A DNA stretch of 59,404 nt from DTU089 sp002440045 (GCA_937885695.1 CALABP010000057.1:1-59404), one strand, 5' to 3'. Counted from the first letter of the stretch, positions 35,745-44,787 are shown. A program made the numbers and translations. The notes: a model not told the origin generated them from the letters alone.

Positions 35745-37862
35745 TCAATCTTCCTGTGTTTTCTTTGCATTTTTGCGCGGAGCTTTTACAGAATATCCAC
35801 ACTTTTCATCAAGGCAGTTAAGCATACCGCCTTTGCCCTTAAACAGCGATTTGCCGCACTTCGGGCATTTTTCGTTTGTGGGCTTATCCCACGTCATAAA
35901 GTTGCATTCGGGATAATTTGAACAGCCGAAGAAAAGATGGCCTTTTTTTGATTTTTTACCGATTACGTCGCCGCCGCATACGGGGCATTTTGCATCGGTC
36001 GGCTCGACATAAGGCTTTGTTGATTTGCACTCGGGGTAACCGGGGCAAGCAAGGAATTTTCCGAAGCGGCCGGTTTTAATTACCATATTTCTGCCGCATT
36101 TGTCACACTTGACGTCGGTAATATCCTCCTGAAGCTGTATTTTTTGCCCCTGCATATCTTCTTTTGCCTTAGTAAGCGTATCTTCAAACTCGTCGTAAAA
36201 CTCGTGAAGCATTTCAACGTAATTGCACTTGCCGCTGTCAATATCGTCAAGCTTTGATTCCATTGATGCGGTAAACTTTGTGTTTACTATTTTCGGGAAG
36301 CGCTCTTTCAAAAGGTCCGTTGTGGCACAGCCGAGCTCCGTAGCCTTTAAAAGCTTGCCTTCGCGCTTGACATATTCTCTTTTAATTATGGTGCTTACTA
36401 TAGAAGCGTATGTGCTGGGGCGTCCAACGCCCGTTTCTTCAAGCGTTTTGATAAGCGAAGCTTCGGTGAAATGCGCCGGGGGCTGTGTGAAATGCTGATT
36501 GCCGAGAAGCTCTTTTGCTTTAAGCGTGTCGCCCGCTTTAATATCGGGGATAATGTTCGCGCCCTCGTCGCCGTCCTCGTTCTGGCTGTCCTCATAAATT
36601 GCGGTGTAGCCGTCAAATCTTACGGTAAAGCCGCTTGCCGAGAAAATGCAGAAGCCCTCTGTGCCCTCTTTTTGAGCCTTCACCTCGGTTTTGACGGTAT
36701 CCTGAACGCAAGCCGCCATAAGGCTTGCGACATATCTGCGCCAAATAAGGTTATAAAGCTTATACTGGTCGGTCGAAAGACTGCTTTTCACCCTCTCCGG
36801 GGTAAGCGCAACGTTTGCGGGGCGAATAGCCTCGTGGCCGTCCTGCGCGCCTGCGCGCGTTTTGAAATAACGCGGCTTCTCGGGAAGGTACTTTTCGCCG
36901 TATTCCGAAGCTATAAACTCGTTTGCGGCGGCACGCGCCTCCTCAGAAATACGAAGCGAATCGGTTCTCATATAGGTTATAAGACCGACGCTTCCGAGGC
37001 CTTCTATTTCAACGCCCTCGTAAAGTTCCTGAGCTATTTTCATTGTCTTTTGCGCCTGGAAATTAAGCTTTCTTGAAGCCTCCTGCTGCATTGACGAAGT
37101 TATAAACGGCGGCGAAGGCTGTTTTTTGCGGCTACCCTTTTTTATTGAATCGACGGTATATACCGCGTCGCAAAGGCGCTCAAGATACGAATCCGCGCCC
37201 GCCTTGTCGGTAATTTTGACCTTGCCGTTTTCGTCTGCCGTAAGAGACGCCTTGAAAATACGCCTGTTTGAAATAAACTTTGCGTCGATAGTCCAATACT
37301 CTTCGGGAACGAAGGCTTCAATCTCTTTTTCGCGGTCAACAATAAGCCTTACGGCAACGCTCTGAACGCGCCCGGCTGAAAGTCCCCTGCGAATTTTCTG
37401 AGAAATAAACGGGCTGAGGCGATAGCCGACAAGCCTGTCCAATATGCGGCGCGCCTGCTGTGCGTCAACAAGACCCATATCCACCTTTTCGGGGTGCGCC
37501 AAGCCGTTTTTAACGCTTTTTTCGTTGATTTCGTTGAATTTTACTCTGTTTTTCTCGTCAAGATTAAGTCCCAAAACAGAAGCAAGATGCCACGAAATAG
37601 CTTCTCCCTCGCGGTCCGGGTCGGTTGCGAGATACACTGTGTCTGATTTTTCGACTTTTTCTTTAAGCTCTTTTACAAGCTTTTCTTTGCCTTTGATTAC
37701 CGTATATTTGGGGGCAAAATCGTTTTTGACGTCTACGCTGAGCTTTGCCGCGGGAAGGTCTCTTATGTGACCCATTGAAGCCGTAACATCAAAATCTTTG
37801 CCGAGATATTTTTTAATTGTTTTCGCCTTTGCGGGCGACTCAACAATAACAAGCTTTGACAT
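35745..37862 (-). CDS. topA: DNA topoisomerase I
   Basis: Type IA topoisomerase that relaxes negative supercoils. 705 residues. Toprim domain KLVIVESPAKAKTIKKYLG and DPDREGEAISWHL; active-site tyrosine in GLITYMRTDS; gate and arch segments SAGRVQSVAVRLIVDRE. Three C-terminal C4 zinc ribbons: CDKCGRNMV..CPGYPEC, CPVCGGDV..CSNYPEC and CPKCGKSL..CLDEKCG. The tail is basic (KAPRKNAKKTQED). It starts about 30 bases after dprA. Confidence 0.97.
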   Translation of the reverse strand: MSKLVIVESPAKAKTIKKYLGKDFDVTASMGHIRDLPAAKLSVDVKNDFAPKYTVIKGKEKLVKELKEKVEKSDTVYLATDPDREGEAISWHLASVLGLNLDEKNRVKFNEINEKSVKNGLAHPEKVDMGLVDAQQARRILDRLVGYRLSPFISQKIRRGLSAGRVQSVAVRLIVDREKEIEAFVPEEYWTIDAKFISNRRIFKASLTADENGKVKITDKAGADSYLERLCDAVYTVDSIKKGSRKKQPSPPFITSSMQQEASRKLNFQAQKTMKIAQELYEGVEIEGLGSVGLITYMRTDSLRISEEARAAANEFIASEYGEKYLPEKPRYFKTRAGAQDGHEAIRPANVALTPERVKSSLSTDQYKLYNLIWRRYVASLMAACVQDTVKTEVKAQKEGTEGFCIFSASGFTVRFDGYTAIYEDSQNEDGDEGANIIPDIKAGDTLKAKELLGNQHFTQPPAHFTEASLIKTLEETGVGRPSTYASIVSTIIKREYVKREGKLLKATELGCATTDLLKERFPKIVNTKFTASMESKLDDIDSGKCNYVEMLHEFYDEFEDTLTKAKEDMQGQKIQLQEDITDVKCDKCGRNMVIKTGRFGKFLACPGYPECKSTKPYVEPTDAKCPVCGGDVIGKKSKKGHLFFGCSNYPECNFMTWDKPTNEKCPKCGKSLFKGKGGMLNCLDEKCGYSVKAPRKNAKKTQED

Positions 37863-37891
37863 TAAATTCCCTCCGATTTATTTGAGATAAT

Positions 37892-39157
37892 TTATTTTAT
37901 TATGTACTTTTTCCCCTGAATCTGTTCGACTGCGCCTTCAAGCTCAAGCTCTGTAAGAGCCGAAAGCACCGTTTTCATAGGCAAACGGCTTTTAAGCGCA
38001 ATGTCGTCAATATGAAGCCCGCCGTCTGAAAGAAGCTCGTAAATGCACTTTGCTTCATATGAAACGCCGTCAAGAGAAATCGGTTTTTTCTCTTCGGGCT
38101 TTTCGGCGTTTTCCGGTTTCTGCTTTTTTGTATTTTCGTTTGCGGGGGTGGCGGCTGTAACAGAGAGCTTGCCGCCGTTTTCCTCTTTTGTTTGTTCTTT
38201 TCTCTTTTTGTAATGCCTGTAATCGACATACGGAATTTCGGAAATACGCTTTTGGCATTTGCCGAAATCGATTAAACCGCCGTAGGTATATTCATATTCA
38301 CAAAGAATATCCGCGGCTGAAAACACGGGCTTTGCGCCCTGTGAAATAAGATGATTTGTTCCGTCGAACGACGAGCGCACAATATCGCCCGGAACGGCGA
38401 ACAAATCCTTGCCCTGTTCAAGCGCCTTGTCTGCAGTAATAAGAGAGCCGCTTTTTATGCCGGCTTCTACAACCACCGTGCCGAGCGTAAGACCCGAAAT
38501 AAGGCGGTTTCTTATGGGAAAGCTGACCCTTGAAGCGGGGCTTTGAGGCTGATATTCGGTAACAAGGCAGCCGTGCCGCGCAATTGCACGGCGAAGCGAG
38601 GCGTTTTCCGAAAGATAGTTGTACGAAAGCCCGCAGCCGAGAACGGCAACCGTTCTGCCGTTTGCAAGCATTGCGCCCGCGTGGGCTTCGCTGTCAATGC
38701 CGAGCGCGCCGCCGCTTACAATTGTTGCGCCCGCAGAAGCGAGCGAAAACGAAAGCCTTTGAGCCGTTTCTATGCCGTAGGTGCTTGCGTTGCGCGTGCC
38801 GACCATCGCGATTGACACTTCGTCTGAAAGCGCGCTCTCATCGCCGAAAGCATAAAGCACAAGCGGCATATCGCAAAGCTTTTTAAGCCTTTCGGGGAAT
38901 CTGTCGTCGTCAAACGTTATGATTTTGTAGCCGCGCTTTCGGCATTCGTCAAATACGGGTTTTGTCTGCGACGGTGAAAAGCTTTTGAGCTTTTCTATTT
39001 TGCGCTGGGTCAAAAGCCCCGAAAGCCGCCATTCGGGCGAGCCTGCGTTATACATTTTTTCGGGGTCGCCGAAATACGCAATAAGCTCGTCGGTACGCGC
39101 GCCCGCGCCGAGAGCCGTTTGAAGCCATATCCAATACTCGGGCGGACAGCTTTTCAT
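37892..39157 (-). CDS. dprA: DNA processing protein DprA
   Basis: Loads RecA onto incoming single-stranded DNA during natural transformation. 421 residues from KSCPPEYWIWLQTALG. The Rossmann domain shows MVGTRNASTYGIETA, SGGALGIDSEAHAGAM, PIRNRLISGLTLGTVVVEAG and KSGSLITADKALEQG. A variable linker rich in Lys/Glu (about 320-360) leads to a winged-helix domain (YELLSDGGLHIDDIALKSRL). A GTG five codons upstream is possible, but the chosen ATG has GGGAG at good spacing and overlaps the previous stop (ATGA). Confidence 0.95.
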   Translation of the reverse strand: MKSCPPEYWIWLQTALGAGARTDELIAYFGDPEKMYNAGSPEWRLSGLLTQRKIEKLKSFSPSQTKPVFDECRKRGYKIITFDDDRFPERLKKLCDMPLVLYAFGDESALSDEVSIAMVGTRNASTYGIETAQRLSFSLASAGATIVSGGALGIDSEAHAGAMLANGRTVAVLGCGLSYNYLSENASLRRAIARHGCLVTEYQPQSPASRVSFPIRNRLISGLTLGTVVVEAGIKSGSLITADKALEQGKDLFAVPGDIVRSSFDGTNHLISQGAKPVFSAADILCEYEYTYGGLIDFGKCQKRISEIPYVDYRHYKKRKEQTKEENGGKLSVTAATPANENTKKQKPENAEKPEEKKPISLDGVSYEAKCIYELLSDGGLHIDDIALKSRLPMKTVLSALTELELEGAVEQIQGKKYIIK

Positions 39158-39939
39158 CTCATCATCTCCCACATAACTATGGAAGCGGCGGCAGACGCGT
39201 TAAAAGACTCTGCCCTGCCCTTCATCGGCACGGTTATAAGAGACGTTGAAGCGTTTTTCACTTCGTCCGAAATACCGTCGCCCTCGTTGCCGATTACAAT
39301 TGCCGTTCCCTTTGTCATATCTGCGTGCGTCACAGCCAAAGCGCCGCGGTCGGGCACTGCGGCATAAACGTTCATACCGTTTTTTTGAAGGCCGCACAAA
39401 AGCTCTTTAAGCGTGTCGCACGAAAAAACGTTAAGCCTGAAAAGAGAGCCCATAGACGCCCTCAACGCTTTCGGGTTATATATATCGCACCCGCCGCCGA
39501 CTATTACGCCGTCAAGCCCCAAGGCCTCGGCGGTGCGGCAGATAGCCCCGAAGTTTTGCGGATTTGAAATTTCTTCGAGAACAATATATTTCCCATTATA
39601 TTTTATTTTACCTATATTTGTATTTTTGTCAAGCATTTTGCAGATACAGAATACGCCCTGCCCGTTTTTTGTGTCGGACAGCTTTTCGGAAACCTCGTCC
39701 GAAACCGTGTATATTTCTTCTGCGGCATTTTCAATATCTTTTATGTATTCGCCGTATTTTTCAAGCGCCTCCTCAGTCACAAAAAGCGCCCTTATCGTCA
39801 CGCCGCTTTTTGCGGCGTCACTGCAAAGACGCGCACCTTCTGCAAAAAATTCGCCGTTTTCGCGGCGAAACCGCGCAAGCTCCCTGAGCTTTACGGCATA
39901 TTTAATTTTGTCGTTGTTTCTGCTTGATATAAGCTCCAT
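39154..39939 (-). CDS. SpoU/TrmH-family rRNA or tRNA ribose methyltransferase
   Basis: 261 residues with an N-terminal substrate-binding L30e-like domain (EFFAEGARLCSDAAKSG) and a C-terminal knotted SPOUT domain. The three family motifs are LEEISNPQNFGAICRTAEALG (motif 1), AIVIGNEGDGIS (motif 2) and ITVPMKGRAESFNASAAASI (motif 3). It transfers methyl from S-adenosylmethionine to a 2'-hydroxyl in RNA; the specific RNA cannot be deduced. It lies 76 bases after rplT and overlaps dprA by ATGA. Confidence 0.93.
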   Translation of the reverse strand: MELISSRNNDKIKYAVKLRELARFRRENGEFFAEGARLCSDAAKSGVTIRALFVTEEALEKYGEYIKDIENAAEEIYTVSDEVSEKLSDTKNGQGVFCICKMLDKNTNIGKIKYNGKYIVLEEISNPQNFGAICRTAEALGLDGVIVGGGCDIYNPKALRASMGSLFRLNVFSCDTLKELLCGLQKNGMNVYAAVPDRGALAVTHADMTKGTAIVIGNEGDGISDEVKNASTSLITVPMKGRAESFNASAAASIVMWEMMR

Positions 39940-39970
39940 AAGCCCTCCCGAAATCTGCGCGATTTAAACC

Positions 39971-40003
39971 TTTGCGCCCGGTCAAAACTCTGACCGAGCG
40001 CAA
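39971..40003 (-). terminator. Strong hairpin after rplT, possible terminator
   Basis: Minus strand TTTGCGCTCGGTCA pairs with TGACCGGGCGCAAA, almost perfect over 14 pairs. It is followed by GGTTTAAATC, not a U run, so it may only reduce read-through into the methyltransferase gene or protect the rplT mRNA end. Confidence 0.55.
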
Positions 40004-40015
40004 ATAAACAATTGA

Positions 40016-40369
40016 TTAAAGAGCTGCTTTTGCCTTTTCAACAAGAGCCGTGAAAGCTGCGGGATCCGAAATAGCAATCTCGGAGAGCATTTTTCTGTTA
40101 AGCTCGATGTTTGCCTTTTTAAGGCCGTTGATGAACGTTGAATAGTTAACGCCGTTCATTTTGCATGCAGCCGAAATTCTGGCAATCCAGAGACGGCGGA
40201 AATCTCTTTTTTTCTGCTTTCTGCCGATATAAGCGTAGTTGCCGCTTTTCATAACAGCCTGTTTGGCTGTTTTAAAGAGCTTGCTCTTTGAGCCGTAGTA
40301 ACCCTTTGCAAGCTTAAGAACTTTATTTCTTCTTTTGCGAGTCATCGTCGCGCCTTTAATACGTGCCAT
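40016..40369 (-). CDS. rplT: 50S ribosomal protein L20
   Basis: Binds 23S rRNA early in assembly and acts as translational or transcriptional repressor of its own operon through the leader. 117 residues, standard, beginning ARIKGATMTRKRRNKVLKLA, with YGSKSKLFKTAKQAVMKSG and RRLWIARISAACKMNG. Last gene of infC-rpmI-rplT. Confidence 0.98.
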   Translation of the reverse strand: MARIKGATMTRKRRNKVLKLAKGYYGSKSKLFKTAKQAVMKSGNYAYIGRKQKKRDFRRLWIARISAACKMNGVNYSTFINGLKKANIELNRKMLSEIAISDPAAFTALVEKAKAAL

Positions 40370-40396
40370 TGTAAGTTACCTCCGTTTAGCTGATTC

Positions 40397-40594
40397 TTAT
40401 TTGTAGGGAATGAGACGTTTGATCTGCTTCTGATTGGTAACGTCCGCTACATTGGTTTTACGAAGATTTCTCTTGCGCTTTGTTGTCTTTTTGGTAAGTA
40501 TGTGTGACTTGTAAGCGTGGCCACGGATAGGCTTGCCGTTTTTAGACATTTTGAAACGCTTTTTGGCGCCTGAATGAGTTTTGATTTTAGGCAT
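40397..40594 (-). CDS. rpmI: 50S ribosomal protein L35
   Basis: 65 residues, full length: PKIKTHSGAKKRFKMSKNGK at the start, then HILTKKTTKRKRNLRKTN. GGAGG lies eight bases before the ATG. It sits between infC and rplT as in nearly all Firmicutes. Confidence 0.98.
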   Translation of the reverse strand: MPKIKTHSGAKKRFKMSKNGKPIRGHAYKSHILTKKTTKRKRNLRKTNVADVTNQKQIKRLIPYK

Positions 40595-40637
40595 AATATT
40601 TCCTCCTTAAATTTACAACGCTTTGCTTGTGCAAAAT

Positions 40638-41156
40638 TTATTTGGCAGGCTTCGGTGCAAGGAACATAAGCATCTGGCGGCCCTCAAGCTTTGCGGGCTT
40701 TTCAACGTTGCCCTTTTCCGAGCAAGCCTCGGCAAAACGGTCCATAATTACGTTGCCGTTTTCCGTGTGCGCCATTTCCCTGCCTCTGAAACGAATCGAC
40801 ACTTTAACCTTGTTGCCGTCCGCAAGGAAGCGGTTGGCGTGGTTTGCTTTTGTATTGAAATCGCCCGTGTCGATATTCAAAGATAAGCGAACTTCCTTAA
40901 TCTCCATAACCTTTTGGTTTTTCTTTGCTTCCTTGGCGCGCTTTGCCTGTTCAAAGCGATATTTGTTATAATCCATCACTTTGCAAACGGGCGGCGTTGC
41001 GTTGGGAGCAATTTTTACAAGGTCAAGATTTCTGTTTTCCGCAATTTTTAAAGCCTCGCTTGCCGACATAATGCCGAGCTGTTCGCCGTCTGCGGAAATT
41101 ACTCTTACTTCTCTATCTCTGATCTCTTCGTTGATCTGAGTCTCCTTGCTGCTGAT
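40638..41156 (-). CDS. infC: Translation initiation factor IF-3, AUC start
   Basis: Binds the 30S subunit and checks the initiation codon. I place the start at the ATC codon 41156-41154 (ISSKETQINEEIRDREVRVI), nine bases after GGAGG, giving 172 residues, the family length. No ATG, GTG or TTG fits; the only upstream ATG lies beyond the attenuator stem and adds a non-homologous segment. A rare initiator in infC is known to let IF-3 repress its own synthesis. Motifs: ATPPVCKVMDYNKYRFEQAK in the middle, and VKVSIRFRGREMAHTENG in the C-domain. First gene of infC-rpmI-rplT. Confidence 0.93.
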   Translation of the reverse strand: MSSKETQINEEIRDREVRVISADGEQLGIMSASEALKIAENRNLDLVKIAPNATPPVCKVMDYNKYRFEQAKRAKEAKKNQKVMEIKEVRLSLNIDTGDFNTKANHANRFLADGNKVKVSIRFRGREMAHTENGNVIMDRFAEACSEKGNVEKPAKLEGRQMLMFLAPKPAK

Positions 41157-41295
41157 ACTTAAGCACCTCCAAAAAAATATAAAAAGCGTGGGCGAAAACT
41201 CCGCCCACGCCGAAAAAACACTGTTGCACAAAAGTGCCGGCTATTAACCAAGAAATACGCTCGCTTGGTGAGAACGGAGAGTTCTGCTTTATTGC
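41157..41295 (-). promoter_or_regulatory. L20-type leader with attenuator upstream of infC
   Basis: The transcript starting near 41295 runs about 140 bases to infC. It contains ACCAAG...CTTGGT pairing in its first half. It ends in a terminator stem GCGTGGGCG-GAGTTTT-CGCCCACGC (41186-41210) followed by TTTTTATATTTTTTT, directly before GGAGG (41166-41170). In Firmicutes such leaders bind L20 and end transcription when L20 is in excess; that mechanism is inferred here. Confidence 0.75.
41186..41210 (-). terminator. Attenuator stem of the infC leader
   Basis: Nine-base-pair GC-rich stem with a 15-base T-rich tract (41171-41185) on the minus strand. It lies upstream of infC, not downstream of a gene, so it is regulatory. 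Confidence 0.85.
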
Positions 41296-41301
41296 CGTAT
41301 T

Positions 41302-41330
41302 ATAATAACAGCTTTACTTCTGTTTGTCAA
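41302..41330 (-). promoter_or_regulatory. Promoter of the infC operon
   Basis: Minus strand TTGACA (41325-41330), 17 bases, TATTAT (41302-41307). A TATAAT overlaps three bases further on. It sits directly after the stop of the pseudokinase gene at 41350. Confidence 0.8.
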
Positions 41331-41349
41331 GCATTTTTTTATTATTCGC

Positions 41350-43161
41350 TTATTCGCTTACTGCGGCGGTGCTTTCCGACACAGCCGAGGTTTCCTCGGG
41401 TGTACTTTCGGTTTCGGGTGTAAACTCGCCGTAATAATAAAGAATTATTTTATTTTTCACCGAAAGACGTCTGTCGCCCGGAATTGCCGCCCAGTCGTTT
41501 TTATCGGAGTCAAGATAAACCACGCTGTAAACCGAGTTTGACTCGCTTTCGCTTGAAGCGACCTTTCCGCTTTCGGTTTCAACGCTTTTAAATCCCGCGT
41601 CTTTAAGCGCCTTAACAGCTTCATCGACCTTCATATTCTCAACCGCAGGCACGCTTCTGCCGTCGCTTACGGTGAGCTTTATGGTGCGCTTGTTAAGCGA
41701 CGTTACCTTTGTGCCTTTAGGCAGGCTCTGCGAAATAATCGTGCCCCTGTCCTCGTCGCTGTCAACGTATTCGGTTTCAAAATTAAGAACGCTTTTGTAA
41801 TTTTCGTTGTCTTTAACAGCTTCAAGCTGTTCGCCCTTAAATGACGGCAGCGTAATGCTTATAACGCTGTCGGCGCTTGCGGTGGTCTTTGCGCTCTGCT
41901 CGGTTTCATCGGAAGAAAGTGCAGACGTATCCGACGAAGCGTCGCCGTTGCCTGCGGGCTTTTTAAGTATAAGCACAACCGTAAGAAGTATTGCAAGGCA
42001 AACCGCAATGCTCACGGCAAAAGCGATAACCGTACTTTTTTTGACCTTTGCGGAGTCGGGTACTTCGTCGTTTTCAGGCGCTTGCTCCGGCTCTTTTTGA
42101 GGAACTTCTCTTTTAATGGGCGGCGGAGCGGGATTGGGATTGGGAACCGGCGCGGGGCGCGGCTCTTCGGGAAGCTCGTATATATCCGACGCGCTCATAG
42201 CCGCAGGCGAAGCGGAAAGCTCGTCTCTGAAGGCTTCGACCGTTGCCGTTCTGTCGGCAGGCAATATCTGAAGCGCGTTTACAAGCGCGTTTATTACATA
42301 TGCGGGCAGTTTTTCGGCAAATTTTGCCGGAATCATAAGCTTGTCGTTCGCGATACGCTCCGAAGCGCTCATCGGCGTACTGCCTATAAGCGTTCTGTAA
42401 AGCACCGCGGCAAAAGCGTAAACATCGGTAAAAGGCCCCTGTTTGCCGTCAAAACCGTATTGCTCAACCGCCGCGTAGCCGTCGAAAAGCTCCGCTTCAA
42501 GGGGGCTTTTTTCATTTCTTAAATCGGGCACCGAAAAGCCCGAAATTTTCACTCTGCCGTCAAGCGACACAAGAAGCGTTTCGGGTGAAATTCCTCTGTG
42601 GATTATACCCGCTTCGTGCACGGCTTCAAGACCCGAAAGCACAGGCATAAGAAGCACGCGTGTGTCCTCCCACGAAAGAAAGCCCTGCTCTGTTGCGAGA
42701 AGATATTCGCGCAGGGTTTTCATTTCGCCCGAATACTCATATGCGGCATATGCCGTTCCGAGGTCCTCAAAAACATCGTAAATTTCAAAAAGCGCGCTGT
42801 AGCCCCTGATATTTTCAAGAGTGTGCCAAAGCTTTAAAAACTCCGACTTTTCATCTATAAAAGCCGAAGCCTTGCCGACGTTTACAAGGCAATAGTTATC
42901 TTCGCCCCTTGCAACAAGCTCGCGCGGATAAAACTCCCTTAACGTTACAGGGCGTTTAAGCGAAAGGTCAAATGCATAATAAGTAGAGCCTTCGGCATTT
43001 GACGAAACAAGCTTTCCTATAAGGTACTTGCCGCCGACAACCGTTTTAAGCGGCAAAAAGGGCGGCTCCTGCGGCTGCGACTTTTCGTTTTTGCAATAGG
43101 GGCAAACGGTATTGTCGCCTATTTTGCGCATACAGCGCAGACAAAGTTTTTCTTTTTCCAT
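41350..43161 (-). CDS. Zinc-ribbon, kinase-like, PASTA membrane protein (probable pseudokinase)
   Basis: 603 residues. Zinc ribbon at 7-23 (CLRC..CPYC). Kinase-like domain about 45-315: the VAIK lysine is replaced (PVTLREFYP), the catalytic HRD..N loop reads HRGISPETLL (Asp to Gly190, Asn to Thr195), and DFG reads GFS (208-210). All three catalytic positions are thus lost, which suggests a pseudokinase acting as a sensor or scaffold. A proline-rich stretch (330-350), one membrane helix (377-399) and two PASTA-like repeats (about 440-500 and 502-575) follow, which in PrkC-type kinases bind peptidoglycan fragments. It ends an operon with rsmD, coaD and a coiled-coil gene, ten bases after the last. 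Confidence 0.88.
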   Translation of the reverse strand: MEKEKLCLRCMRKIGDNTVCPYCKNEKSQPQEPPFLPLKTVVGGKYLIGKLVSSNAEGSTYYAFDLSLKRPVTLREFYPRELVARGEDNYCLVNVGKASAFIDEKSEFLKLWHTLENIRGYSALFEIYDVFEDLGTAYAAYEYSGEMKTLREYLLATEQGFLSWEDTRVLLMPVLSGLEAVHEAGIIHRGISPETLLVSLDGRVKISGFSVPDLRNEKSPLEAELFDGYAAVEQYGFDGKQGPFTDVYAFAAVLYRTLIGSTPMSASERIANDKLMIPAKFAEKLPAYVINALVNALQILPADRTATVEAFRDELSASPAAMSASDIYELPEEPRPAPVPNPNPAPPPIKREVPQKEPEQAPENDEVPDSAKVKKSTVIAFAVSIAVCLAILLTVVLILKKPAGNGDASSDTSALSSDETEQSAKTTASADSVISITLPSFKGEQLEAVKDNENYKSVLNFETEYVDSDEDRGTIISQSLPKGTKVTSLNKRTIKLTVSDGRSVPAVENMKVDEAVKALKDAGFKSVETESGKVASSESESNSVYSVVYLDSDKNDWAAIPGDRRLSVKNKIILYYYGEFTPETESTPEETSAVSESTAAVSE

Positions 43162-43170
43162 AACAGTTAA

Positions 43171-43719
43171 TTATAAATCAATGTTGGGTCTTGATTCCGA
43201 GGTATGGCCGAGTGCGTCTCTTACGCTTTGTCTGAGCTGTCTTATATCGTTTACGCTCTTTGTAAGGGTTTCGTCGGTATCTCTTATTATTGACTCAACA
43301 TAGTTGCTTGCGTTTCTGCGCATATCGCCCGACCATTTTTCGGCTTTGTCCATAATGTCGCGGGCGCGCTCCTTGGAATTTTCAATAAGAAGCTCGGATT
43401 CGTTTTTAGCCTGCTGCATAATTCCGCGAGCCGCCTCGCGAGCCTCTTTTGTTATCTGATGCTCTTCAACCATAAGGTCAGCCTTCTGGCGTGCCTTTGC
43501 AAGAATATCCTCAGCCTCGGCGTCGGCGGCGTTAAGAATATCTCTTCTTTCGGTCGCAATTTTTTTCGCCTGAGTTATTTCGGTGGGCATATTGAGTCTT
43601 ATGTCCTCAATAATCCTTTTAAGCTCTTCAACGTCAACCATAAGCTTGTTTGAAAAGGGAACGGATTTTCCCTCGTCAAGCACGGTATCCATATCTCTGA
43701 GCAACGTATCAATACTCAT
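43171..43719 (-). CDS. Coiled-coil protein of unknown function
   Basis: 182 residues, almost entirely charged alpha-helix: AKKIATERRDILNAADAEAE through ENSKERARDIMDKAEKW is a continuous coiled coil of about 130 residues. It resembles DivIVA-like or ATP synthase b-subunit-like helices in composition, but has no N-terminal membrane helix. It lies between coaD and the PASTA pseudokinase gene, so a scaffold role at the envelope is possible but not shown. Confidence 0.75.
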   Translation of the reverse strand: MSIDTLLRDMDTVLDEGKSVPFSNKLMVDVEELKRIIEDIRLNMPTEITQAKKIATERRDILNAADAEAEDILAKARQKADLMVEEHQITKEAREAARGIMQQAKNESELLIENSKERARDIMDKAEKWSGDMRRNASNYVESIIRDTDETLTKSVNDIRQLRQSVRDALGHTSESRPNIDL

Positions 43720-43743
43720 AATCTTTCAATCCTTTCAAACAAA

Positions 43744-44244
43744 TCAATCGTTATCGGGCTTTTTCCCGAGTCTTGCAATAATATCGTCACGAATCCGGGC
43801 AGGAACAAAATTTGAAACGTCGCCGCCCAGAGCGCAAACTTGCTTTACAACGCTTGAACTCAAAAACATATATTCTGAGCTTGTAACCATAAAAACAGTT
43901 TCAAGCTCCGGATTAAGCTTTTGGTTCGTAAGCGCCTGACGAAACTCGTCGTCATAATCGGATATGGCTCTTAAACCTTTTACCACGGCGCACGCGCCTT
44001 TTTTCCGCGCATAGTCTGCAAGAAGCCCCTTATAGCTGTCAACGGTGACATTGGGAAGGTCTTCTGTGCAGCGCTTTATAAAATCGACGCGTTCTTCAAC
44101 CGTGAAAGAGCCGCTGTCTTTGTTGTAATTTCGCATAACAACGACAATTACATTGTCAAAAAGCTTTGACGTGCGTTTGATTATATCAAGATGCCCTATT
44201 GTCAGCGGGTCAAAGCTGCCCGGGCAGATAACGGTTTTTGCCAT
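43744..44244 (-). CDS. coaD: Phosphopantetheine adenylyltransferase
   Basis: Fourth step of coenzyme A synthesis, joining AMP to 4'-phosphopantetheine. 166 residues, standard. Nucleotidyltransferase motif CPGSFDPLTIGHLDIIKR (with the T/HxGH histidine) and the C-terminal SSEYMFLSSSVVKQV. It follows rsmD by 12 bases, a classic pairing. Confidence 0.97.
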   Translation of the reverse strand: MAKTVICPGSFDPLTIGHLDIIKRTSKLFDNVIVVVMRNYNKDSGSFTVEERVDFIKRCTEDLPNVTVDSYKGLLADYARKKGACAVVKGLRAISDYDDEFRQALTNQKLNPELETVFMVTSSEYMFLSSSVVKQVCALGGDVSNFVPARIRDDIIARLGKKPDND

Positions 44245-44256
44245 AATAAAACCCCT

Positions 44257-44787
44257 TCAGTTTCTGTAAACGGTGAGAGCTGTTTTGCCGTATTTATAGC
44301 GTTTTGAAGAAAAATCGCCTATTGTTTCGGGCAAAACCTCGGAAGCGTCGGTTTCGCAAACGATAACAGAGCCTTTTGTCATATGCAAAAAGAGCCTTTC
44401 AAGCGCGTCTTTCATAAGCCCCGCTTTATACGGCGGGTCAAGAAACGCAAGGTCAAAGCGCTCGCACGTTCTGTCAAGGTACGAAAGCGAATCGGAAAGC
44501 ACCGTTCTTGCGCTTTTTTCAAAGCCCGCCGTTTTGATATTCTCTTCGGTGACTTTAAGCGAAGCGCGGGAGCTGTCAACAAAAACACAGCCGTTTGCCC
44601 CGCGTGAAAGCGCCTCTATTCCGAGCTGACCGGAGCCCGAAAACAGGTCAAGAACATTTCTGCCCTCAACTTCAAACTGAATTATGTTAAAAACAGATTC
44701 TTTAACCTTGTCGGTTGTGGGTCTTACGCTGTCGCCCTCAAGAGTTTTAAGCTTTCTGCCCCTTGCAAGGCCTGTTATAACGCGCAT
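44257..44787 (-). CDS. rsmD: 16S rRNA (guanine-966-N2) methyltransferase
   Basis: 176 residues. The S-adenosylmethionine motif is VLDLFSGSGQLGIEALSRGA, and the catalytic motif LAFLDPPYKAG has the NPPY-like DPPY. N-terminus RVITGLARGRKLKTLEG with the RPTTDKVKESVFNI segment typical of RsmD. GGAGG precedes the ATG and a promoter lies at 44818-44846; first gene of rsmD-coaD-coiled coil-pseudokinase. Confidence 0.96.
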   Translation of the reverse strand: MRVITGLARGRKLKTLEGDSVRPTTDKVKESVFNIIQFEVEGRNVLDLFSGSGQLGIEALSRGANGCVFVDSSRASLKVTEENIKTAGFEKSARTVLSDSLSYLDRTCERFDLAFLDPPYKAGLMKDALERLFLHMTKGSVIVCETDASEVLPETIGDFSSKRYKYGKTALTVYRN

